Assembly: GCA_020637595.1 (NCBI GenBank) | Contig: JACKKE010000011.1 | Span: 1-64,000 of the forward strand | DNA length: 64,000 bases | Origin: Rhodobacter sp. | GTDB lineage: Bacteria > Pseudomonadota > Alphaproteobacteria > Rhodobacterales > Rhodobacteraceae | Reading direction: 5' to 3' | In this document: positions 52,873-61,935 of the stretch, one piece after another | Numbering within the stretch: the first letter of the stretch is position 1 | Layout of the letters: the number at the start of each line of letters is the position of its first letter | Notes under the pieces: generated by a model | What the model saw: only the letters and a program-made list of their open reading frames with translations | Told to the model about the DNA's origin: nothing | Databases searched by the model: none | Translations under genes and position numbers: made by a program

Positions 52873-53478
52873 ATGAAACAGGCGCGCGCCTGGCAGCGGA
52901 TGCTTTCGGGACGGCGGCTGGATCTGCTCGATCCGACGCCCGTCGATATCGAGCTTCAGGACATCGCCCACGGCCTCGCCTTCGTTGCCCGCTGGAACGG
53001 CCAGACCACCGGCGACTGGCCCTATTCGGTGGCCGAGCACTCGCTGCTGGTCGAGGATATCGTTGGCCGCCTGGAACCCGCGCTGGCCGCCCGCTGGCGG
53101 CTGGCGGCTCTGCTGCACGACGCGCCGGAATATGTGATCGGCGACATGATCTCGCCGGTCAAGGCGGCGGTCGGCCCGGGCTATGGTGCGCTCGACCAGC
53201 GCCTGACGGCGGCGATCCACATCCGCTTCGGTCTGCCGGCGACCCTGCCCGTGCCGATCAAGGCGCTGATCAAACGCGCCGATACGGTCAGTGCCTGGCT
53301 CGAAGCCACCCAGATCGCCGGCTTCACCCGGGCCGAGGCCGACCGGTTCTTCGGCAAACCCCCGGCGGATCTGAGCACCCTCACCCTTGCCCTGCGCCCA
53401 CCCGCCCCGGTGCGCGCCGACTATATCGCGCGCCACCAGGCGCTGATCGCGCAGATCGACGCCGAAGCCCGCGCCTGA
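52873..53478 (+). CDS. HD-domain phosphohydrolase (YfbR-like 5'-nucleotidase)
   Basis: 201 residues. The segment GDWPYSVAEHSLLVEDI and the metal-binding LLHDAPEYVIGDMISPVK show the HD pattern of YfbR-type deoxynucleoside 5'-monophosphatases. ATG 52873 follows GGGGACAAAACGAC. A repeat element of this region begins directly after its stop. Confidence 0.85.
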   Translation: MKQARAWQRMLSGRRLDLLDPTPVDIELQDIAHGLAFVARWNGQTTGDWPYSVAEHSLLVEDIVGRLEPALAARWRLAALLHDAPEYVIGDMISPVKAAVGPGYGALDQRLTAAIHIRFGLPATLPVPIKALIKRADTVSAWLEATQIAGFTRAEADRFFGKPPADLSTLTLALRPPAPVRADYIARHQALIAQIDAEARA

Positions 53479-53592
53479 CCCCATCTTTGCGTCTTAAATA
53501 TCCCGGGGGAGTCGCGCAGCGACGGGGGCAGAGCCCCCACAGGCTCGCAAAGCGAGCCCGGCCCAACAGGAGACGAGGGATCGCAGATCCCG
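53479..53592 (-). repeat. Intergenic GC-hairpin repeat, copy C, with a chain of mini-hairpins
   Basis: Read leftward from ubiG it holds GGGATC-TGC-GATCCC, GGCTCGC-TTT-GCGAGCC, GGGGG-CTCTG-CCCCC and GTCGC-TGC-GCGAC, then the core CCCCCGGGATATTT-AAG-ACGCAAAGATG-GGG. The GGGGG-CTCTG-CCCCC hairpin and core match copy A (28485) almost base for base. It lies between convergent HD-domain and ubiG genes and is in the ubiG orientation. Confidence 0.85.
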
Positions 53593-53613
53593 ACGGCGAC
53601 TGGCGGGAGCCCC

Positions 53614-54351
53614 TCAGCGCCGGATCGAGGCGGTGACGTAATTCACCGACAGATCCCGCTCCGACAGCGACCAGCTCCAGCGCAGCGGGTTGAAGACCAT
53701 CCCCTTGCGGTCCACCGGCTCCAGCCCGGCGCGGCGGATCAGGTCATACAGCTCGTCCGGCGTGATGAATTTAGCCCAGTCATGGGTGCCCCGCGGCAGC
53801 CATCGCATCACCACTTCGGCGCCGACAATCGCCACGGCAAAGCTTTTCGGGTTGCGGTTGATGGTCGAGCACAGCATCAGCCCGCCCGGTTTCAGCAGGT
53901 CGTGGCAGGCGGTCAGATAGGCCAGGGGGTCGGCCACATGCTCGACCACTTCCATGTTCAGAACCACGTCGAACCGCTCGCCCGCGGCGGCCAGATCCTC
54001 GGCCGTGGTGTGGCGATAGTCGATCGCCAGCCCCGATTGCTCGGCATGGATGCGCGCGACCGGCAGATTGCCGGCGGCGGCGTCGGCGCCGATCACCTCG
54101 GCCCCCAGCCTTGCCATCGGTTCCGACAACAGCCCGCCACCGCAGCCGATATCCAGAAGGCGCAGCCCCTCGAACGGGTGCGGCTGACGCAGGTCGCGGT
54201 CGAATTCGGCGGCGATCTGGCCGCAAATGTAATCCAGTCGGCAGGGGTTGAGCATGTGCAGCGGCTTGAACTTGCCGTTCGGATCCCACCACTCGGCGGC
54301 CATAGCCTCGAACTTGGCGACTTCGGCGGGGTCGATGGTTGTCGTGCTCAT
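53614..54351 (-). CDS. ubiG: UbiG, ubiquinone biosynthesis O-methyltransferase
   Basis: 245 residues. It performs both O-methylations of the ubiquinone ring. It starts MSTTTIDPAEVAKFEAMAAEWWDPNGKF, typical of UbiG, and has SAM motif I LLDIGCGGGLLSEPMARLG, DVVLNMEVVEHV and GGLMLCSTINRN. The open frame far upstream is antisense to the peptidase gene and was rejected. It is divergent from pip with 69 bp between starts. Confidence 0.95.
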   Translation of the reverse strand: MSTTTIDPAEVAKFEAMAAEWWDPNGKFKPLHMLNPCRLDYICGQIAAEFDRDLRQPHPFEGLRLLDIGCGGGLLSEPMARLGAEVIGADAAAGNLPVARIHAEQSGLAIDYRHTTAEDLAAAGERFDVVLNMEVVEHVADPLAYLTACHDLLKPGGLMLCSTINRNPKSFAVAIVGAEVVMRWLPRGTHDWAKFITPDELYDLIRRAGLEPVDRKGMVFNPLRWSWSLSERDLSVNYVTASIRR

Positions 54352-54420
54352 CCTGCGCTCCGGCTTGCGTTTTGCGTCCGCTTCCCGTGGAATGGCGGTC
54401 ACGGGCGGTATATAGACCGG

Positions 54421-55404
54421 ATGATGGACAAGTCCCACGAGCAAAAGAGCGCAGCGACGTATCTTTACCCACCGGTCGAGCCCTTCGACCGGCGAATTCT
54501 GGACGTGGGCGACGGGCACCGGATCTATGTCGAGGAATGCGGCAATCCGGCGGGGCAGCCGGTCGTGGTGCTGCATGGCGGTCCTGGGGGCGGGTCCAGC
54601 CCGATGATGCGGCGGTTCTTTGACCCCGAGCATTACCGCGTGGTGCTGTTCGACCAGCGCGGTTGCGGGCGCTCGCGGCCCCATGCCAGCGTCGAGGCCA
54701 ACACCACGCAGCATCTGATCGCCGATATCGAGCGGATTCGCGCCGAGCTGGGCATTGACCGCTGGATCCTGTTCGGCGGCAGCTGGGGGGCGACGCTGGC
54801 GCTGGCCTATGCCCAGGCGCATCCCCTGCAGGCGCTGCATCTGGTGTTGCGGGGGGTGTTCATGGGCACGCGGGATGAACTCGCGTGGTTTTATGGCGGT
54901 GGCGCCGGGCGGTTCTATCCCGATCTCTGGGCGCGATTCGTCGATGCAATCCCCGAGGGTGAGCGGAACGACCTGATCGGCGCCTATCACCGGCGGCTGT
55001 TCTCCGGGGTCTTTGCCCAGGAGGTGCGGTATGCGCGGTTGTGGTCGGACTGGGAGAACGCACTGGCCTCGGTCGAGCTGCGGGCCTGGCACGACACCCC
55101 GGTGGACTACGCCCGCGCCTTTGCCCGGCTGGAGAACCACTATTTCTCGAACGGGTGTTTCCTGGGCGAGGACGGGCAGCTGCTGGCGCAGATGGGGCGG
55201 CTGGCCGGGGTGCGGGGGACGATCATTCAGGGTCAGCTCGACATGATCTGCCCGCCGGTCACCGCCTGGACCCTGCACCGCGCCTGGCAGGACAGCACGC
55301 TGCGCATCGTGCCGTTGGCCGGGCATGCGCTGTCGGAACCGGGGATCACCGCGGAACTGGTGCGGGTGATGGACGGGCTGCGCGGCGTCTATCCGGGGCG
55401 CTGA
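54421..55404 (+). CDS. pip: Prolyl aminopeptidase (proline iminopeptidase)
   Basis: 327 residues. This alpha/beta hydrolase (peptidase S33) releases N-terminal proline. VVLHGGPGGGSSPMMRRFFD is the oxyanion-hole HGGPG motif, FDQRGCGRS follows, the nucleophile elbow is FGGSWGATLALAYAQ, and the catalytic His is in PLAGHALSEPGI. The first two codons are both ATG. It converges on the esterase-like gene at 55411. Confidence 0.93.
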   Translation: MMDKSHEQKSAATYLYPPVEPFDRRILDVGDGHRIYVEECGNPAGQPVVVLHGGPGGGSSPMMRRFFDPEHYRVVLFDQRGCGRSRPHASVEANTTQHLIADIERIRAELGIDRWILFGGSWGATLALAYAQAHPLQALHLVLRGVFMGTRDELAWFYGGGAGRFYPDLWARFVDAIPEGERNDLIGAYHRRLFSGVFAQEVRYARLWSDWENALASVELRAWHDTPVDYARAFARLENHYFSNGCFLGEDGQLLAQMGRLAGVRGTIIQGQLDMICPPVTAWTLHRAWQDSTLRIVPLAGHALSEPGITAELVRVMDGLRGVYPGR

Positions 55405-55410
55405 GTCGCT

Positions 55411-56301
55411 TCAGCCCAGCGGGAACTCGGCGATTTCGGTGCGCTGAAAGCGGTTCTGGTTGTCGTCCGAGATGGTCGTTGCCCAGAGGCGGCCGTTCCG
55501 GTCGGCGGTCACGCTGATGCCTTCGTGGTTGTCCAGAAGGCCATAGCTGGTTTCCACCAGAACCTCGCGCCGGTCCCAGGCACCGGGGCGCAGGCGGCTG
55601 ATTCGGGTGCCGAAGAAGGCCAGCCGAAACTTGCGCTCGAGCAGATAAAGATTGCCGTCGGGGCCGAAATCGGCGCCGACCGGCGCGAAATTGCCCTCGG
55701 CGGGCAGCGAGGCAATGACCGTCCAGCCGTCGCCGGCCTGACGATAGAGCGGGAATCCGCGCGCATCCGGGGTCTCGGGGATGGTATAGAGCCGCCCGCC
55801 CGCGTCGATGGCCAGGCATTCGAGGCCCTGATTCCCGGGCAGCGCCCGCCAGGCCGGGTCTCCGGGAATGTCCTGTGCCCGTCCGCCGGGAGTGGCATAG
55901 CGGGCGATCCGGCTGCGGCGCCCGCCCTCGAAGGCGACGACCAGCGCGCCGTTTTGATCCAGCGACAGCCCCTCGGCATCGGAATTGCGCGGGCCCAGCC
56001 CACCTCCGTCGGATCCGCGCAGGGCATAGCCCTGGCCGCGGGTCACACCGCTCAGGTGGCCTTCGGTGTCGCGGCTCAGCCGTCCTTCGACCAGATGGCC
56101 GCGGTCGCTGAGTGCGTAGAAGGTCAACCGGTCCGGCATCAGCTCGATCCCGGAAAAGCCGCCGAAATCAGGCGAATCGTCGCTCCAGACCACGACCGAG
56201 GCCGGGCGCGAGGCAATCGCGCGCGCCGGCAGGATCGGCAGCGTCAGGGCTGCAGCGGTGGACAGGCCGAGAAGCCGGCGTCGGGTGAGGGTGGTGCGCA
56301 T
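55411..56301 (-). CDS. Phytase-like esterase domain protein, exported
   Basis: 296 residues. An N-terminal signal with paired arginines (TRRRLLGLSTAAALTLPILP) suggests Tat or Sec export. The beta-propeller-like domain contains GGFSGIELMPDRLTFYALSDRG, SDAEGLSLDQNGALVVAFE, NQGLECLAIDAGGRLYTIPE and NHEGISVTADRNGRLWATTISDDN, matching the esterase-like activity of phytase family. The natural substrate is unknown. ATG 56301 was chosen over a longer frame. Confidence 0.85.
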   Translation of the reverse strand: MRTTLTRRRLLGLSTAAALTLPILPARAIASRPASVVVWSDDSPDFGGFSGIELMPDRLTFYALSDRGHLVEGRLSRDTEGHLSGVTRGQGYALRGSDGGGLGPRNSDAEGLSLDQNGALVVAFEGGRRSRIARYATPGGRAQDIPGDPAWRALPGNQGLECLAIDAGGRLYTIPETPDARGFPLYRQAGDGWTVIASLPAEGNFAPVGADFGPDGNLYLLERKFRLAFFGTRISRLRPGAWDRREVLVETSYGLLDNHEGISVTADRNGRLWATTISDDNQNRFQRTEIAEFPLG

Positions 56302-56403
56302 GTCAGGCACCCTAATGCGCGGTGGACGCGGCGAAAACGGGGGCATGGGACATATCCCTTGAAGTTTACCGGCGATGGGCGTATATCCGCCATCAACAGC
56401 GGC

Positions 56404-56466
56404 GCTGCGGGGTCCAAACCTGCAGCCCACCGGACAGTTTCGCGGGCCGCTTCGGCCCGTTTTTTC
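56404..56466 (+). promoter_or_regulatory. rimP leader with intrinsic terminator (attenuator)
   Basis: The leader holds an upstream hairpin (GCTGC...GCAGC, 56404-56426) and then CGGGCC-GCTTC-GGCCCG followed at once by TTTTTT (56443-56465). This is a textbook intrinsic terminator 6 bp before the Shine-Dalgarno and 18 bp before the rimP ATG. A terminator inside a leader implies attenuation, and NusA, encoded next, is the obvious candidate to act there. Confidence 0.6.
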
Positions 56467-56483
56467 ATTTCTGGAGGTTCGCC

Positions 56484-57083
56484 ATGAGCGAGCACGAGAC
56501 TGGCACCGATCTGGTGGCGCGCACCGCCATCGACCGGCGGCTCGCCGAGATCGTGAAACCCGCCGTCGAGGCGGCGGGGTTTGAGCTGGTGCGCCTGCGG
56601 CTGATGTCCGGCAAGACCCGCACGCTGCAGATCATGGCCGACAAGGCCGAAGGCGGGATCGAGATCGACGACCTGGGCGAGATCACGACGATGGTCTCGG
56701 CGGTGCTCGACGTCGAGGATCCGCTGGAAGACGCCTATGTGCTGGAAGTGTCGAGCCCCGGCATCGACCGGCCGCTGACCCGGCTCAAGGATTTCGACAC
56801 ATGGTCCGGGTATGAGGCGCGGGTGGAAACCAGCGAGCTGATCGACGGGCGCCGCCGCTTCAAGGGCATGCTGCAGGGCATCGAGGGCAACGAGGTGCTG
56901 ATCGAGATCGAGGATCAGGGCCAGCCGGTGACCATCGGCTTGCAATTCGACTGGCTGTCGGATGCCAAGCTGGTCCTGACCGACGAGTTGATCGCGGAAA
57001 CGCTGCGGGCCAAGAAGGATTCCGGCGCGATCAACGAAGCCGACTTTGACGATATCGAAACCGACGCTTCCGAGGAGGAGTGA
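56484..57083 (+). CDS. rimP: RimP, 30S ribosome maturation factor
   Basis: 199 residues. It assists 30S assembly. Family blocks are IVKPAVEAAGFELVRLRL, EIDDLGEITTMVSAVLDVED and YVLEVSSPGIDRPLT. The acidic C-terminal tail is typical of alphaproteobacteria. ATG 56484 has TGGAGG seven bases upstream. It is the first gene of the rimP-nusA-ylxR-infB operon. Confidence 0.95.
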   Translation: MSEHETGTDLVARTAIDRRLAEIVKPAVEAAGFELVRLRLMSGKTRTLQIMADKAEGGIEIDDLGEITTMVSAVLDVEDPLEDAYVLEVSSPGIDRPLTRLKDFDTWSGYEARVETSELIDGRRRFKGMLQGIEGNEVLIEIEDQGQPVTIGLQFDWLSDAKLVLTDELIAETLRAKKDSGAINEADFDDIETDASEEE

Positions 57084-57086
57084 TTC

Positions 57087-58698
57087 ATGGCCATCACCAG
57101 CGCCAACCAGCTTGAACTGCTGCAAACCGCCGAGGCGGTCGCGCGCGAGAAACTGATCGACCCCGATCTGGTCGTGCAGGCGATGGAAGACAGCCTCGCC
57201 CGCGCCGCCAAGTCGCGCTATGGCGCCGACATGGACATTCGCGTCCACATCGACCGCAAGACCGGCCGCGCCCAGTTCACCCGTGTGCGCACCGTGGTCG
57301 CCGATGAGGAATTCGAGAACCATCACGCGCAGATGACGGTCGAGCAGGCGCGCGCCTATCTGACCGACCCGCAGATCGGGGACGAGATCAAGGACGACGT
57401 GCCGCCGGTCGAACTGGGCCGGATCGCCGCGCAGTCGGCCAAGCAGGTGATCCTGCAGAAGGTCCGCGAGGCCGAGCGCGATCGCCAGTATGACGAGTTC
57501 AAGGACCGCGTCGGCACGATCATCAACGGCGTGGTGAAGCGCGAGGAATACGGCAACATCATCGTCGATATCGGCCGCGGCGAAGGCATCCTGCGCCGCA
57601 ACGAGAAGATCGGCCGCGAGAGCTATCGCCCGAACGACCGCATCCGCTGCTTCATCAAGGACGTGCGCCGCGAGGCCCGCGGCCCGCAGGTGTTCCTGTC
57701 GCGCACCGCGCCCGAATTCATGGCCGCGCTGTTCAAGATGGAAGTGCCGGAAATCTACGATGGCATCATCGAGATCAAGGCCGTCGCCCGCGACCTGGGG
57801 TTCGCGCGCCAAGATCGCCGTGATCAGCTACGATGGCTCGATCGACCCGGTCGGCGCCTGCGTCGGTATGCGCGGCTCGCGCGTGCAGGCGGTGGTGAAC
57901 GAACTGCAGGGCGAGAAGATCGACATCATCCCGTGGAACGAGGATCAGGCGACCTTCCTGGTCAACGCGCTGCAGCCGGCCGAGGTGTCGAAGGTCGTTA
58001 TCGACGAGGACGCGGCCCGCATCGAGGTCGTGGTGCCCGACGAGCAGCTGTCGCTGGCCATCGGCCGTCGCGGCCAGAACGTGCGTCTGGCCAGCCAGCT
58101 GACCGGGCTCGACATCGACATTATGACCGAGTCGGACGAATCGGCGCGCCGTCAGGCGGAATTCGCCGAGCGCACCAAGCTGTTCATGGATGCGCTGGAC
58201 GTCGACGAGATGATGGCGCAGCTGCTGGTTGCCGAGGGCTTCACCAACCTCGAAGAGGTGGCCTATGTCGAACAGGACGAGCTGTTGTCGATCGACGGGT
58301 TCGACGAGGACACCGCCGAAGAGCTGCAGGCCCGCGCCCGCGACCGCATCGAGGCGATCAACGCCGCGGCGATCGCCACAGCGCGCGAACTGGGCGCCGA
58401 CGACAGCCTGATCGGTTTCGACGGGTTGACGCCGCAGATGGTCGAGGCGCTGGCCAAGGATGGCATCAAGACGCTGGAAGACTTTGCGACCTGCGCCGAC
58501 TGGGAACTGGCCGGCGGCTGGACCACGGTCGACGGCCAGCGCGTCAAGGATGACGGCATTCTGGAGCCCTTCGAGATGAGCCTGGAAGAAGCCCAGACGC
58601 TGGTGATGACGGCGCGGATCCAGCTGGGCTGGGTCGATCCGGCAGAGCTGGAGCAGGCCGAGGACGAGGAACTCGCCGAGGACGGCGAAGAGGCCTGA
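57087..58698 (+). CDS. nusA: NusA transcription factor, interrupted by a one-base frameshift near 57795
   Basis: The start frame (57087) codes the NusA N-terminal and S1 domains to ...EIKAVARD, then shifts at 57794-57802. The correct continuation (SRAKIAVISYDG...) lies one frame over and runs to the stop at 58698. Joined, the product is about 536 residues, normal for alphaproteobacterial NusA, with S1, two KH domains (VGACVGMRGSRVQAVV) and the acidic C-terminal repeats. The universally conserved ARDPGSRAK reads as GACCTGGGGTTCG where GAC-CCG-GGT-TCG is expected, so one extra G and one C-to-T change are present. NusA is essential, so an artefact or a recent mutation in a G-run is likely. Confidence 0.9.
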
Positions 58699-58715
58699 GA
58701 ACGGAGGTCGGGCAC

Positions 58716-59336
58716 ATGACCCGCGGTGGCCGCAGGGCGCACGCAGACGAGCCGGAACGGCGCTGCATCGTGACTGGCGAAAGCCAGCCGCGCGGCGGCC
58801 TCGTGCGGTTTGTCGTCGGGCCCGGGGCCACCGTCGTGCCCGACATCGACGGCAAGCTTCCGGGTCGCGGGATCTGGGTTTCGGCGGGGCGCGAGAACAT
58901 CGAGCAGGCGGCGAAAAAGCGCCTGTTCGCGCGCGCGGCCAAGGCTCCGGTCACCGCCCCCGAGGGGCTGGCCGATCTGGTGCACGACCTGCTGAGCCGC
59001 CGGGTGATCGAGTTGATCGCCCTGGCGCGCAAGGCGGGGCAGGCGGTCGCGGGCTATGAGAAGGTGCGCGACTGGCTGCAAACCGGCGAGGCCGCGGTGC
59101 TGATCCAGGCCGCGGACGGTTCCGAGCGGGGCAAGACCAAGCTCCGTCCGCCCGAGGGTGCGCAAAGCCATGTGACCTGTCTGACGGCGGGGGAAATCGG
59201 TTTGGCATTCGGTCGTGAACATGTGATACATGCCGCGCTTGCCGCTGGCGGTCTGTCTGCACGTGTAGTAGAGGAAGCGGCGAAGCTCGCGCGGATGCGC
59301 GGGCAGAACGGCGGTGTGACCGCCGGAGAGGATTGA
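58716..59336 (+). CDS. YlxR-L7Ae fusion, RNA-binding protein of the nusA-infB operon
   Basis: 206 residues. The N-terminal YlxR/DUF448 domain contains ERRCIVTGES and LPGRGIWVSAGRENIEQA; the C-terminal part resembles an L7Ae/YlxQ ribosomal-type RNA-binding domain (LSRRVIELIALARKAGQAV). In many bacteria these are two separate genes. ATG 58716 has ACGGAGG upstream. The stop precedes the infB start by eight bases. Confidence 0.88.
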   Translation: MTRGGRRAHADEPERRCIVTGESQPRGGLVRFVVGPGATVVPDIDGKLPGRGIWVSAGRENIEQAAKKRLFARAAKAPVTAPEGLADLVHDLLSRRVIELIALARKAGQAVAGYEKVRDWLQTGEAAVLIQAADGSERGKTKLRPPEGAQSHVTCLTAGEIGLAFGREHVIHAALAAGGLSARVVEEAAKLARMRGQNGGVTAGED

Positions 59337-59344
59337 CGAGACGC

Positions 59345-61885
59345 ATGAGCGATACTGACGGCAAAAAACCCCTTGGGCTGCGCGGAACCCCCGGCCAGGT
59401 GAAGCAAAGCTTCAGCCACGGCCGCACCAAGGCGGTTGTTGTGGAAACCAAGCGCAAGCGCGTTGTGGTGCCCAAGCCGGGTGCCGCGGCCTCGTCTGCC
59501 GATGCGTCGGCATCGAAGTCTTCGAACCAGTCCAGCCAGGCACGCCGTCCGGCCGGCATCTCCGAGGCCGAACTCGAACGCCGCCTGGCCGCCGTGCGCG
59601 CTGCCAAGGCCCGTGAGGCCGAAGAGGCTGCGCAGCGCGAAGCCGAGGAAAAGGCCCGCGAGGAAGAGCGCGAACGCCGCCGCCAGGAGGCCGAGCAGCG
59701 CGAGCGCGAGGAAGCCGAGCGCGCCGCCGCCCTGAAGGCCAAGGAAGAAGAAGACGCCCGCAAGGCCGCCGAAGCCGAACAGGCCGCAGCCCGCGCCAAG
59801 GCCGCCGAAAAGGCTGCGCCGCAGGCCGCTGCCGAGGCCGCGCCGGCCGCCGATCGCACCGAACGCGCGCCGGCCCGCACCCCGGGCGGTCCCGCCGGTG
59901 GCGGCGCTCCGACCCCGCGCAAGGCCGAACGCGAGCGCGAAGAGCGCGATGGCCGTGGCAAGAAGGGCGGCACCGAGAGCGGTCGCCGCGCCGGCAAGCT
60001 GACGCTGAACGCGGCGCTCGATGGCGGCGAAGGCGGTCGTCAGCGGTCGCTGGCGGCGATGAAGCGCAAGCAGGAAAAAGCCCGTGCCAAGGCGCTGGGC
60101 ATGGGCCACAAGGCCGAGAAGCAGTCGCGTGACGTGCAGCTGCCGGAAACCATCGTCGTGCAGGAGCTGGCCAACCGCATGGCCGAGCGCGCCGCCGATG
60201 TGGTCAAGGCGCTGATGAAGATGGGCATGATGGTCGCGATGAACCAGACCATCGACGCCGACACCGCCGAACTGGTGATCGAGGAATTCGGTCACCGTGC
60301 GGTCCGCGTGTCGGATGCCGATGTGGAACAGGTCATCGACACCGTTCAGGACAAGGCCGAGGATCTGCAGCCGCGTCCGCCGATCATCACGATCATGGGC
60401 CACGTCGACCACGGCAAGACCTCGCTGCTGGACGCGATCCGCAACGCGAACGTCGTCGCGGGCGAGGCCGGCGGCATCACCCAGCACATCGGCGCCTATC
60501 AGGTGACGACCGAATCGGGGGCTGTGTTGACCTTCCTCGACACGCCCGGTCACGCGGCCTTCACCTCGATGCGCGCCCGCGGTGCGCAGGTGACGGACAT
60601 CGTGGTGCTGGTGGTGGCGGCCGACGACTCGGTCATGCCGCAGACCATCGAGGCGTTGAACCACGCCAAGGCTGCCGGCGTGCCGATGATCGTTGCGATC
60701 AACAAATGCGACAAGCCGTCGGCCGATCCGAACCGCGTGCGCACCGAGCTGCTGCAGCACGAGGTTGTGGTCGAGCAGATGGGCGGCGATGTGCAGGACG
60801 TCGAGGTTTCGGCGCTGACCGGCAAGGGTCTGGACGATCTGCTGGAAGCCATCGCGCTGCAGGCCGAGATTCTGGAACTCAAGGCCAACCCGAACCGCAC
60901 CGCACAGGGTGCCGTCATCGAGGCCAAGCTCGACGTGGGCCGTGGTCCGGTTGCGACGGTTCTGGTGCAGCACGGCACGCTGCGCAAGGGCGACATCTTT
61001 GTCGTCGGCGAGCAGTGGGGCAAGGTGCGTGCGCTGATCGACGACAAGGGCGAGCGCGTCGACGAGGCCGGGCCGTCGGTCCCGGTCGAGGTTCTGGGCC
61101 TCAACGGCACGCCCGAGGCCGGCGACGTGCTGAACGTGGTGGAGACCGAAGCGCAGGCGCGCGAGATCGCGGATTACCGCGAGCAGGCCGCCAAGGACAA
61201 GCGCGCCGCCGCCGGTGCCGCGACCACGCTGGAACAGCTGATGGCCAAGGCCAAGGCCGACGAGGACGTGGCCGAGCTGCCCGTTCTGGTCAAGGCCGAC
61301 GTGCAGGGCTCGGCCGAGGCGATCGTTCAGGCGCTGGAGAAGGTTGGCAACGACGAGGTCCGCGTGCGGGTGCTGCACTATGGCGTCGGCGCGGTGACCG
61401 ATTCGGACGTGGGTCTGGCCGAGGCCAGCGGCGCGCCGATCATCGCCTTTAACGTGCGCGCGAATGCCACCGCGCGCAACGCGGCCGCGCAAAAGGGTGT
61501 CGAGATCCGCTATTACTCGATCATCTATGACCTGATCGACGACATCAAGGCGGCGGCCTCGGGCCTGCTCAAGGCCGAGGTGCGCGAGCATTTCATCGGC
61601 TATGCCTCGATCCGCCAGGTGTTCAAGGTCACCGGCGTCGGCAAGGTCGCCGGCTGTCTGGTCACCGAGGGCGTCGCCCGCCGCTCGGCCGGTGTCCGCC
61701 TGCTGCGCGACAACGTGGTGATCCACGAAGGCACGCTGAAGACACTGAAGCGGTTCAAGGACGAGGTGAAGGAAGTCATCTCGGGCCAGGAATGCGGCAT
61801 GGCCTTCGAGAACTACGACGACATCCGCGAAGGCGACGTCATCGAGATCTTCGAGCGTCAGACGGTGGAACGCACGCTGGCCTGA
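59345..61885 (+). CDS. infB: Translation initiation factor IF-2
   Basis: 846 residues from ATG 59345. The N-terminal ~240 residues are a long charged Ala/Glu/Lys/Arg-rich region. The IF2-N segment (VQELANRMAERAADVVKALM) leads to the GTPase domain: G1 GHVDHGKTSLLDAIR, G3 DTPGHAAF and G4 INKCDKPSA, then the C2 domain binding fMet-tRNA. It ends with a strong terminator. Last gene of the rimP-nusA-ylxR-infB operon. Confidence 0.96.
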   Translation: MSDTDGKKPLGLRGTPGQVKQSFSHGRTKAVVVETKRKRVVVPKPGAAASSADASASKSSNQSSQARRPAGISEAELERRLAAVRAAKAREAEEAAQREAEEKAREEERERRRQEAEQREREEAERAAALKAKEEEDARKAAEAEQAAARAKAAEKAAPQAAAEAAPAADRTERAPARTPGGPAGGGAPTPRKAEREREERDGRGKKGGTESGRRAGKLTLNAALDGGEGGRQRSLAAMKRKQEKARAKALGMGHKAEKQSRDVQLPETIVVQELANRMAERAADVVKALMKMGMMVAMNQTIDADTAELVIEEFGHRAVRVSDADVEQVIDTVQDKAEDLQPRPPIITIMGHVDHGKTSLLDAIRNANVVAGEAGGITQHIGAYQVTTESGAVLTFLDTPGHAAFTSMRARGAQVTDIVVLVVAADDSVMPQTIEALNHAKAAGVPMIVAINKCDKPSADPNRVRTELLQHEVVVEQMGGDVQDVEVSALTGKGLDDLLEAIALQAEILELKANPNRTAQGAVIEAKLDVGRGPVATVLVQHGTLRKGDIFVVGEQWGKVRALIDDKGERVDEAGPSVPVEVLGLNGTPEAGDVLNVVETEAQAREIADYREQAAKDKRAAAGAATTLEQLMAKAKADEDVAELPVLVKADVQGSAEAIVQALEKVGNDEVRVRVLHYGVGAVTDSDVGLAEASGAPIIAFNVRANATARNAAAQKGVEIRYYSIIYDLIDDIKAAASGLLKAEVREHFIGYASIRQVFKVTGVGKVAGCLVTEGVARRSAGVRLLRDNVVIHEGTLKTLKRFKDEVKEVISGQECGMAFENYDDIREGDVIEIFERQTVERTLA

Positions 61886-61903
61886 TCCGGGTCACAAGGA
61901 TGC

Positions 61904-61935
61904 AAGGGCCGGGGAGCGATCCCCGGCCCTTTTCC
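61904..61935. terminator. Terminator after infB
   Basis: AAGGGCCGGGG-AGCGAT-CCCCGGCCCTT forms a perfect 11-bp stem followed by TTCC. It ends one base before the stop codon of the convergent GNAT gene and can serve both directions. Confidence 0.9.

Noticed and set aside
53614..55326. Long minus-strand open frame reaching far upstream of ubiG
   Set aside because: The extension is antisense to pip and has no family similarity; ubiG begins at 54351.
57780..57810. Programmed +1 frameshift in nusA
   Set aside because: No known recoding signal (stop codon in the shift frame, strong downstream structure) is visible and the start frame stays open long past the shift. Artefact or mutation is simpler.
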